DNA of 64,000 nt, taken from assembly GCA_024704765.1 (NCBI GenBank), contig JAKMXF010000353.1:62001-126000 (forward strand). Reading direction: 5' to 3'. The translations under genes were made by a program, and so were the position numbers. The notes beneath the pieces are model-generated. The model was not told where the DNA came from, ran no database searches, and saw only the letters and a list, made by a program, of their open reading frames with translations. Shown one piece after another: positions 55,421-64,000 of the stretch (the first letter of the stretch is position 1; each line of letters opens with the position of its first letter). The stretch comes from Oopsacas minuta (lineage: Eukaryota; Porifera; Hexactinellida; Lyssacinosida; Leucopsacidae).

Positions 55421-56034
55421 TCACCATTTACTCAAACTAGCTAATAGATCAATGTAAATGACTTTTTCTTCGTCCAGCATAGGATAATATCAAATTTGAC
55501 TTCAGTCATTTTCATATTTTTTATGGATGAACCAATTTTCCCGCTGATGCGTCACAAATCATGTCGCTTAAATGATAGGTTATGGTTCACTAACAACACT
55601 TAGTTTTGCATAATTTTGAGCTTAGAAATATTTAATACAAAATTATGAGAATTTGAATGAGACTAGACACTCAATTAATTATTGATACTAATAGAATGAT
55701 GCTATGTTTCTGGGATATTTGGACCTTTTCATAAATTATTGTTAAAGCAATGGTGAAAATTTAGTTAAACCTGATGTTAAAATGCTTTTTACTTAGGTTG
55801 TTTCTACGAAAAATTTCAGGAGTGCTTTAATTGATTCAGTTGTTCATGATATATTTACTATCATCATTGAACATTGGCGCAGCTAGGATCATGAGTCAGG
55901 GTGTGAAAGATGACGTCGTGGCTTTCATTCTCACCCGCCCCATACATTTCCTATTATGGTGGAGCAAAATCTGGGTAGGCACTATCCACTCACAAACTTA
56001 ATATTTGCTTAACTTTCATTTGGTAGAATATTTG

Positions 56035-56148
56035 ATAACCGAAGCTGGGGATATTCATTGGTATAGCCGCAAGTAGGACCATATTCTGAGGGCCACCAAA
56101 ATTGTCCTAGTTGCGCCTATGCCATTGAATATCCCCAGCTTCGGCTAT
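56035..56148. mobile_element. Foldback MITE with arms of about 45 bp
   Basis: ATAACCGAAGCTGGGGATAT ... AAGTAGGAC on the left is nearly the reverse complement of GTCCTAGTTGCGCC ... ATCCCCAGCTTCGGCTAT on the right, leaving a loop of about 25 bases. Confidence 0.75.
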
Positions 56149-56281
56149 GGAATATTGGAGAATATTTACTGTTTGAAGCAGATTGAAATATATCCGTCAA
56201 AATGATAACAACTGTTCAAAATTTGTGTGGAACTAATCACAATAAATTCTGATCTAAATTCTAACGAAGCACCCACATTAC

Positions 56282-56710
56282 CATTGGCGTAAATCCGTTC
56301 GGAAAAGTAAGGGGGATGATGTATTATACTATAATTATCAATAAAGGTATAAATTCAAGATTTAGTAATTGTGGTGTCAGAAGTACACAAGGCTATCTAC
56401 AACTATAAAATGAAAATTCCATATATTTTTCTAAATGATATAAAATTATAAATATATTTAATATTATTATAGTTCTGTTACAAATACTCCAATTATACAA
56501 TTCTATTAACATAATTATGAAAAAGATTTGCTTTAAAAATACTCGGAATATACTCCTTTAGAGTGTCCTCGATCCTCTGACCCAAATGGGGGGAAATCCA
56601 CCACAAAAAGTAGGGGGATATATGTATGCAGCATCCTCCCACCCAAAAGTGGGGGAGATGATTGTATGGAGCATCCCCCAAGTAAAAAAAGTTGGGGATA
56701 TACGCCCATG
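56282..56710. mobile_element. Non-autonomous hAT element with 8-bp target duplication
   Basis: The ends CATTGGCGTAAATCC and GGATATACGCCCATG are inverted repeats. CACATTAC flanks both sides (56274-56281 and 56711-56718), the 8-bp duplication expected of hAT transposition. The interior has GGGGGA-rich stretches and no transposase. The end motif CATGGGCGTA is shared with the element at 60333-60499. Confidence 0.75.
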
Positions 56711-56718
56711 CACATTAC

Positions 56719-58976
56719 CTTACCCATCGATAATCCTCATATTACCCCACTTATGGTAATTACCCTGAGGGTTGGGAACCCCTGATCTGGTTTAATCAAT
56801 ACATATATTAATTTATATTCATGTAGATATCACGCTATCAATATCATGCTTTATGTTAATTACACCAGAGAGACTTATTGGATATTATTTAATCCAATTT
56901 ATGAAACGATGATCCATCTCTATTATGATGTAATTGATCTAAATTAGTGATAAAATGTTATTAATTATTAATTGTAGAATACTTGAATGTTTGACTTTAG
57001 ACTAGTTTCTTAACACTCCACACAAATTAAGACTAATAAAAGGAAATCAGCATAATAACAATCTACAAATGTAATTTTCGTTGTGTCCTAAAATTTTAAA
57101 CCTACTAATATTTAGAATTTATCAAGATCTATTCTAAAGAAGAACCAGACCTCTATGTGAATTACATACGTGTCTACATGTTTGGACAAAAATAAATCAT
57201 CGTTTTTATCAAGAAAATAAACAGAATCCAAAAAGATTTGACAAAATACATGGAACATGCTAAATCCGATTTCACACTAAATAAAACAACAATAACAAAG
57301 TAATATGTACTGTTGTTTTTATTTATACTGGTGCCCTTCGCTTGCTAGTTATAGAGCAAGTCTCTAACGATATTTTGAGATTTAGGTAATTTACACCACG
57401 GAAATAATTTGTATATTTACTTTATATTCATAAAAACAACAAATAAATATGTATACATATGATTAATTCTAAAGTGTGAAATAGGATTCAGCATATTCGA
57501 TATATTTAGTCAAGTTTTATTCAATTATGTTTACTTTCTTTTTTAACACTATAATTGCAATACATAGCTATACTACATCTCAGAATTGAGGAATTCGAAT
57601 TAATATAGCATTCCATAGATCCTTTCCTTGGTAACGAACAAACAAACAGACCATAAGCGTTGAATCCGGGGGAACTGTGGGGTCGAGCCCCCTCGTTTGG
57701 TAACAGCCCCATAAAGCTAATACGAAATATATCTGTGAGCCCCCTGATCGTCCATGTTGCCAGGAAGTTCGGCGCCCCTGAAACAATCAATAGTTTATTT
57801 TATTGAGAGTATAGGCCATAGTGTTTTGCTATACATAATGTCCAATAATTTCCACTAAATACCCCTTGGGATATAATACTCATAAACTCCAGTATTAATT
57901 ATATAACTAAAGGATATGTAGCTTTGAAAGTTACGCCTTAGAGGCTGACTGGATACTAATTTATTTAGAGAGGATTATCCATCTCTATTACCAATTAATC
58001 AAGTTATTTATCATTACAGAAATCCAGAATATTTGGCTAGTTTTTTTCTCACTAAAATTTTTACACATTATTTGATTTAGTTAGACTACTACCAGCTGCT
58101 ACCATAATTACTCTGGAGTTTTAAGTAACTTTCAACTGATAATTTATATCTTTTAAGGAAGTAATATTTTATTTGCAGTGAATGTTTAATACAAGTAAGA
58201 ACAACACAAAGCGCTGGTTCACTGTTAGAGTTCAGATATTCTTTTTAAGTTGACATCCACTACATCTGCTCATTCTGGTGTTCAAGAGACACAAAAATGA
58301 TCCAAGAAAATAATAAATTATGCAGAAATAATCATAGTTCATATTACGCAATAACTATGTAAGTTTCCCAATATTGTACATGACAATAAGTATTGCAAAA
58401 TACTCGAACTATGCGAATATACGTTCAGTTTGTGTGAGTATTCAGCTCAATTTCTTTGCGAATGTAAATATCTTGTTTATACAATGATTATTGTCGAATT
58501 CGAGAATGCTATATTCGATTCAACAGACGTAGGTACTAGCCATGAATGTGATCTTAGGTCGGAAATTGTGAAAATCAAACCTTCATATGAAATCACATTT
58601 TTAGCTGGAAATGAAATTTGGCCATTTTTGCATTTATTCATAGCAAGGTTGCCAATCCAAGCCAATCTAATGGATTATTATTGCCGATTGCTGCATTTTC
58701 TTTCAGAATTTTGTCGCGAAGATTTGGGAAACCCTATGAGAATTCCAATAAAGAGATCTTGTGGTAATGGGATGGGAATTGGAATTGAAATTCCGTTTCC
58801 ATCGAAACCGTTTCGACCTGCCCACTTTCCAAATATGTGCGTGTCTGGATCCGTCCACATTAGCACAATCATTGCATATGGGAATTGAATTGGATTGATG
58901 AAATTTTCTTCGATCAATATGTTTCAATCTATTGTTTGCTTTCGAAATATTGTCCAATATGAACATAATAGAAGAG
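56719..58976. other. Gene-poor stretch with repeat remnants
   Basis: 56760-56790 (GGTTGGGAACCCCTGATCTGG) resembles a hAT terminus. 57652-57780 may be another hAT MITE: CATAAGCGTTGAATCC and GGAAGTTCGGCGCCCCTG ends with AAACAGAC / AAACAATC flanks. 57170-57560 holds monomers of the 62570-63010 repeat in both orientations. The ORF at 58430-58888 matches no family known to me and is not called. Confidence 0.4.
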
Positions 58977-58984
58977 GTCTAGGG

Positions 58985-60313
58985 CAGTATTCCGCAAAGT
59001 GAGGTCCGTATGATGATTTTAGGGGTCCGCAGAGGGTCCATGAGAGCATTTACTTTGATTAAATAAGCATCCAATGATATCCTTGGAAATATCCTCAATA
59101 TCTTTTTTGCTACGCAGATATTATTATCAGAAACCTCAGGCGCCCTTGTAAAATAAGATTAGGGCAGTTTATAGACTATTGCAATGAGTATAAAAGAGAA
59201 GTATTTGAAAATCATCCTGTTTCATTTCGATTTACAAACCAACTACGCTTCGTTTTATCTGCGTTTCATTGTATTTTCTAATATTTAACAAATCTGACGA
59301 CATACAGCTTAGATTAATATACTGTAATAAAATTGAGATGGCCTCAAGCGGAAAATGTTTCATTTCATATCAAATCCCGTATATACTATCCAACATACCT
59401 CAAATTTGGTTTTATCGAGTCAAGAGTTGATGTTTCAAAACCAGAATGTGTAATCTGCAGTGAAATAATTCTAATGATGTGATGAAACCATCCAAACTCA
59501 AACGTCACCAAGAATCAAAACACCCAAGTACATTGAAGCTGGAGATTCAATCTTTTGAGCGGAAAAGGTTACTTTATGTATCAAACAGACCCCTACGATT
59601 AAGGATTCTTTTAGCATGACAAATAAATATATCGAACTAGCGATCAAGGTTTCCTTTCATGTCAGTTTCAGTATTGCCAAGGCTTAAAAATCCCATAATA
59701 TTGGGGGAAGAGCTGATAAGACTTGTTGTATCGAAATGGTGTCCATACTCCAAGGCGATGAAGCAGCCAAGAAGATATAATTGATACCATTATCGGTGGA
59801 TACAGTAAGAGAAAAATCTACGGTAATGCTAGTGAAGAACAGTTAGTAAATGAAATTGGATATACAGATATCTGGATTAGCCCAAGGTAGGAAACTTGCA
59901 CCGACTCTAGCCACAGTAGCAATCAAAGACACAATTTTGCCATTTGCAACCACCTACTTTTCGGAAAATGCGTTCAGTGCTGTGACAATGATTAAAACAA
60001 AATCAAGATATAGATTGGATATCTACAATGATTTACGGATTGCACTCACTAAAATATCGCCCAATTTAATTTGAAAAATTGACAAATAGCATCCAAAGGC
60101 AAGGAAACCATTAATTACTAGGAACATATTACATTACGAGACATTTTCATTGTAATATCAAACATGACTTATATCACTTGATTGTTGTCTAAGAAAATAC
60201 ATAGATTGTAACCATAAAATTTGGAAAATACAACACAAACCAATTGTTAGGGGTCCGCAAGGTTCGAAATGGAACAAAAAGGGGTCCGTGTTTGAAAAAG
60301 GTTTCGAACACTG
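58985..60313 (+). mobile_element. Decayed hAT (ZBED-type) transposon with 8-bp target duplication
   Basis: The element starts CAGTATTCCGCAAAG and ends GTTTCGAACACTG, with GTCTAGGG on both sides (58977-58984 and 60314-60321). Remnants of the transposase are on the plus strand: a BED-type finger (PECVICSE, then KPSKLKRHQESKHPS, around 59445-59535, in shifted frames) and the C-terminal dimerisation domain (ILPFATTYFSENAFSAVTMI, KTKSRYRLDIYNDLRIAL, about 59925-60070). Most of the catalytic region is deleted, so it is not autonomous. GGTCCGC direct repeats lie near both ends, as usual in this group. Confidence 0.9.
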
Positions 60314-60332
60314 GTCTAGGGCAGATAAAGGG

Positions 60333-60499
60333 CATGGGCGTAGCCTGGGGGCGCCCAAAAATTCTCAGTATGCCCCTCCAAAATTATTGATTATATTAAT
60401 CACACCAAGGGATAGTGGGATACTGGATAGATTTTTAGAGGCTGAGCCCCTCTCAAATTCTGCAGTCCCTTGAAAAATCCTGTTGCTGCTACGCCCATG
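60333..60499. mobile_element. Short hAT-type MITE with CATGGGCGTAGC ends
   Basis: CATGGGCGTAGC (60333-60344) and GCTACGCCCATG (60488-60499) are perfect inverted repeats. The flanks ATAAAGGG and ATGAAGAG agree at six of eight positions, a possible decayed target duplication. It lies 20 bases right of the larger hAT element. Confidence 0.7.
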
Positions 60500-61478
60500 A
60501 TGAAGAGATAATCAGAAATCCCGAGGGCACTCTGTCCTCTGAAAAGAGATAGAGGCTAGCAAAAACACTGCTGTAAGTAGGGCATTTGGATCTTTCGATC
60601 AAAGATCGTGCGATCCGGATCTAGATTCTTTTTGAGGATCTGAAGAGGATCGTCGATCCATTTGTAAAAGTAGGATCGGGATCGGGATCGGATGGATAAT
60701 TTTCTGAAAAGATCCCAATCTTTCTAATATCTACAAGTAATAGTGCTGTTTCGCGCTATATTCTTAATTTAGACTGATTAACGAGCACAAGTTGTTAATA
60801 ACTCGAAACTTTCAATTCAATCCAAAAGGAAGATTAGAATAACAACGCACAGTCGAAACCTGTTTTTCGTACTTATCGGTTGTTTTAACTTTATGTATTT
60901 CTCAGATTGTGAATAATATTGGATTTACGTATATTCCCATCTTATTTTCAAACTACATCTGCCTGCAAATATCTGTTAGGAAATACCGGTTTCGGCAGTA
61001 TGTAGAATTAAAGTTGTTACTACTATATACTGACCATATTAAAGTGTAGAAGAGTGGCTAAAACTGTTTAAAACCAGTCATCTCTATTCAATTGCCATTA
61101 TAAATAAAGAGCTTCATTTAGTGCATTAAATTTTTACTTGAAGTGGCATATCAGAAACACTATCTGATTTCAACTTGTGAGAAAAATTTACTTATTAAAA
61201 CAGTGTGATATATATATATATACTATTAATTAGATCAGCTCCTTCTCAATCTATGCCATGGGGTAACTACTAGCCAGTGTGGTGGCTCGTGGAGCAAACT
61301 GTAAAGTAATGTATGAGAGCAATAACAAAAACAGTAAATTTATCTATACAGCAAAGAAATTAGATGAGATTGGGAATGGGAAATAATAAATAGACTTTTG
61401 TATTTTAAATATTATTTTACATGTTTTATTGCTTAACAGCATTGTGCCTCGAATTGTCGCACCACCTGCTTAATATTA
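60500..61478. other. Spacer with GGATC-rich repeat
   Basis: 60585-60720 contains many GATC/GGATCGGGATC repeats in both orientations, probably a decayed short element. A (TA)n run lies at 61209-61222. No gene is recognised. Confidence 0.4.
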
Positions 61479-62327
61479 CATATCTGTCTGAGTATGTATG
61501 TATAATTATTAAATAGCTAAAAATTCCTAATGATACAGAATGCAGGAGTTGCAATCGTAATATCTTATTAGTTTCCAGTAGTTGTCTACTAACATGCAGT
61601 ACTATTAGTAATAGAAATATGAATATCCAATGAGAAAGTAATTTCGAGCTAAGTCTGGCATATTATTAATTAAAATGATTTAACCGAGTTTCGTTAATGA
61701 ATACCCATTAATAAGACTATAAATAATTGCAAATTGAATTAATTTAATAATAAAATTACAAACAAATATAAGGCTACGCGGGGAAGCTGCGCGCGCGTAC
61801 GTGACTAATCCACTACGACAAATTCTCCATACTCATCATCTTCATCGCTGGAGTGGCTGTGTTTGATGAGATGATCTTTACTGCTATGCAAGTAGACAAC
61901 TTCTTGCTCCAGACAAATTAATTCATCTACCAGGATTGCGCGCAGCTCCAATAATCTCTCTAGTTCTGTTGCTTTTCGCATGCGGCTATCTTTGCGATAT
62001 TTTTTCATTTTAATTTTTCTCCTTAGTTTTTTTATTTCTTGCTGTTCAGGTTTGGAGACATTTTTGTATTTCAATTTCTTATTTAGATCTTTTATGTCAA
62101 GGCTTACTATTTCTGCTTCCGTCATATAGCTTGTCATTGCCTTTAATAAATGCTGTATTTCTTCTTGTTATTTGGATAAATTGTTGTATTTAAAAGATTT
62201 ATGGTCCATTTATACACATCGTTTCAATATACTTAACACTTCATGTTAATTGGTGATACCTTGTAATAGAATACTTATCACTTGATTATTCTGATTGAAA
62301 TTTTAATGAACTAGAACTATCGTATGT
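61479..62327. repeat. Right member of the inverted repeat pair, carrying a Maf-like ORF
   Basis: Outer parts are the reverse complement of 54932-55296. The middle (about 61650-62137) is unique to this member and contains the ORF at 61805-62137. The ORF start codon lies right at the point where homology with the left member ends, so the left member retains the 5' flank and the distal 3' flank only. Confidence 0.75.
61805..62137 (-). CDS. Small Maf-like bZIP protein (110 aa), intronless
   Basis: MTEAEIVSLDIKDLNKKLK matches the extended homology region that precedes the basic region in Maf factors, and KKLRRKIKMKKYRKDSRMRK is a Maf-type basic region. A leucine-rich helix follows (ATELERLLELRAILVDELIC, LEQEVVYL), then an acidic Ser/Asp tail ending GEFVVVD. 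The basic region lacks the usual Asn (K-N-R-G-Y in Maf, K-M-K-K-Y here), so DNA specificity would be altered. No activation domain is present, as in small Mafs. The zipper is short. It sits inside one member of an inverted repeat pair, which suggests a mobile or retro-copied origin. The second Met (MTEAEI) may be the true start. Confidence 0.55.
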   Translation of the reverse strand: MTSYMTEAEIVSLDIKDLNKKLKYKNVSKPEQQEIKKLRRKIKMKKYRKDSRMRKATELERLLELRAILVDELICLEQEVVYLHSSKDHLIKHSHSSDEDDEYGEFVVVD

Positions 62328-62454
62328 TAATACTCTTTAAAATAATTATTGGAAATTACAAACCAATTCGAGAAAAGATTATTGAGCGTAATTTACCTAC
62401 ACTTATGGGATAGAAATACATAACAAAGTTCTTCAAACAAACAGACAAACAACA

Positions 62455-63010
62455 ACAATTAAATCTCAATTGTTGTTTATTTGTTTGTCCGTTGTCAAGG
62501 AAAGGATTTACGGTATGCAATTTTGAAATTGTAGTATAACTATGTATTTATCGTGTTTATCAAGGAAGTAAATAGAATTCAATAAAACTTCACTAAATAT
62601 ATCGAACATGCTGAATCCGATTTCACACTTTTGGATTAATCATATGTACATTTTTGTTGTTTTTATCAATATATAAAGTAAACAAATTATCCAAATCTCA
62701 AAATATACGTACAGGCTTGCTCTAAATGGCTAACCAAGGATAATTAAGTAGGCTGAATCCGAATTTCACATTTTCAAGTTTCTCATATGTAATTTTATCG
62801 TTGTTTGAATGAATAGATATTTTACAAATTTCAAAATTGAGGTAGAATCATACTTTGAACGACTCTACTGGGGTAATCGAGTATGCTGAGTCCGAATATG
62901 GTATTGTAAACAACTTCTATATAATTAACTCTCAATTGTTGTTTGTTTGTTTGTTGGTTTGTTAGTTTGTCCGTTGATATGTCAATATATTGTTGTTTTT
63001 ATGAATATGC
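62455..63010. repeat. Degenerate tandem array of about 140-bp units, with an adjoining dispersed repeat
   Basis: GCTGAATCCGATTTCACA and its variants recur at about 62608, 62750 and 62888, giving a period near 140 bases; each unit also has a T-rich GTTGTTTTTAT segment and TAAAGTAAACAAATT. Single units occur at 53870-54070 and 57170-57560. 62455-62552 is the reverse complement of 39722-39820. Confidence 0.55.
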
Positions 63011-63651
63011 AGGAACCAATTAGCAATATCTCAAAATTTATGTAGATACTGGCACCCAACGACTACAAAAGGGGTTGATCCTACAAAATATGTCAAAAAT
63101 ATATGTGCCATATACGTATATTTGTGAATTACATTGTTTTAAATATATCTATATTGTAATACTTAAAGCGGCCGTCAATTTGGAGAATAATGAATACCTC
63201 GTGGTAATTTATAACAAAATGTAATTATACTATAGAAGATCCTCCGGCTTGAACTCGGTGCCAAACACATTTCTCAAATATACAAAACTGAATTATATCA
63301 AAAGATCACAGAAATATTATCGCGAACCACGCCCGCGAAATTTAAGTAGCGTGAAATTCACATAAAAAGTGGGGCGGCTCAGCTCAGGCCGCCCATGCCC
63401 GGCCGGCCCTGCATGTGGTTCAAATTTCAAACTCCTATCATGTATATTGGCTGAATAAGTGTGAAGTTTGCGGCGAAATAAATCGAGCACATTTAACATG
63501 TTATATTGATGTGACCAGTGCAGGTAAAGAGATGCCATTAGGACTACAGGGTGCGTCATAAGTTCTGCAACAAAATTGTACATTCAAACAATTTTCTCTA
63601 ATAGCATTAATATTTAAGCATAACTAAATAATATCGAAAGTATTTAGTATA
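63011..63651. other. Spacer with a mariner-type terminus
   Basis: TACAGGGTGCGTCATAAGTTCTGCAAC at 63545-63571 resembles the terminus at 63652 in the same orientation, about 107 bases away. A short GC-richer segment (63318-63420) shows no recognised gene. Confidence 0.35.
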
Positions 63652-64000
63652 TACAGGGTGGCTCTAAAGTTCTGATACAAACCATTTTGTATATAATGTT
63701 ATTTCAGCATGACCTACATTATTGATTCTCTATATATAATTAATACATACTATTAGGAAGAGATTGCCTAGTCATTTATTCAATATAATCACCCTTTTTG
63801 GAAATGACAGCCCTGAGTCTGTTCGGGAATCCTTCTACTGCGGCACGCAGAGTTTCTGGGGTATCTTCTCCCATTCTCGACACAAGGAAATCTTAGAGAG
63901 CTACCTGTGTTGTGTGACACAGAACAAGCCTTGTTTTCCAAGATAGACCATACAGAATAGTCCATGGGATTTAAATCGGGACTGTATTGTGGCCATTCAT
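63652..64000 (-). mobile_element. Mariner-type (IS630-Tc1-mariner) transposon, 3' part, continues off the right edge
   Basis: TACAGGGTGGCTCTAAAGTTC at 63652 is a typical terminus. From 64000 down to about 63770 the minus strand encodes the C-terminal end of a transposase: EWPQYSPDLNPMDYSVWSIL, then a diverged EWEKIPQ and a tail with frameshifts. The PDLNP motif belongs to the DDE catalytic core. The copy is probably dead, as at least one stop and a frameshift interrupt it. Confidence 0.8.

Noticed and set aside
57521-57790. 89-codon minus-strand ORF
   Set aside because: It lies over a probable hAT MITE and shows no protein family.
58430-58888. 152-codon ORF on the plus strand
   Set aside because: No family resemblance, odd composition, and it overlaps open frames on the other strand. 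It lies in repeat-rich DNA.

Overview
The window is a piece of an animal nuclear genome. It is AT-rich, has many short GT-AG introns, and mixes multi-exon genes with many intronless ones. It carries a complete talin gene, a Rab1 gene, a USP32-type deubiquitinase, SPATA7, GRIPAP1, the Pol III subunit POLR3F and ribosomal protein L28. The short introns, the coiled-coil/NHL genes without RING or B-box, and the expanded TRAF-like cluster would fit an early-branching animal such as a demosponge. That taxonomic placement is inference only.

Layout. 1-343: 5' part of Rab1 (minus). 1081-7699: 3' half of a USP32-like gene (plus). Its last intron (2597-7519) contains SPATA7 (minus), which itself has an NHL gene (plus) inside its second intron, and RPL28 (minus). 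8339-12211: nine-exon filamin-repeat protein with a paxillin-type LD motif (minus). 13187-13642: orphan ORF. 14963-15997: secreted MBL/ComEC-like protein. 17672-19909: GRIPAP1 (minus). 20889-22103: second NHL gene (minus). 22695-34953: complete talin, 27 exons and 2539 codons, every junction in phase (minus). 36334-37529: PDZ-LRR protein. 37873-39346: POLR3F. 39872-52383: six TRAF-like genes, three intact and three broken. 52384-64000: a gene-poor, transposon-rich stretch with hAT and mariner remnants, foldback MITEs, a pair of inverted repeats, a small Maf-like bZIP ORF and a degenerate tandem array.

The strongest candidate for something undescribed is the TRAF-like cluster. Its members share a degenerate RING-like N-terminus, a variable number of about 80-residue zinc-finger units, an almost invariant linker, and C-terminal MATH-like domains of at least two unrelated-looking subtypes. 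The sequence shows a promoter-plus-zinc-finger cassette duplicated onto a different MATH end, a 237-nt identical tract between two members, an inversion inside one member, and coiled-coil heptad expansion. These are the marks of a family evolving by exchange of modules. Several cytoskeletal or adhesion genes (LD-filamin, talin, PDZ-LRR) lie in the same 30 kb; nothing in the sequence shows that they work together.

Small non-autonomous elements fill introns and spacers. At least three TIR families recur, and a motif reading TTTTCACACCTTTAG on the sense strand repeatedly lies at or near splice acceptors.
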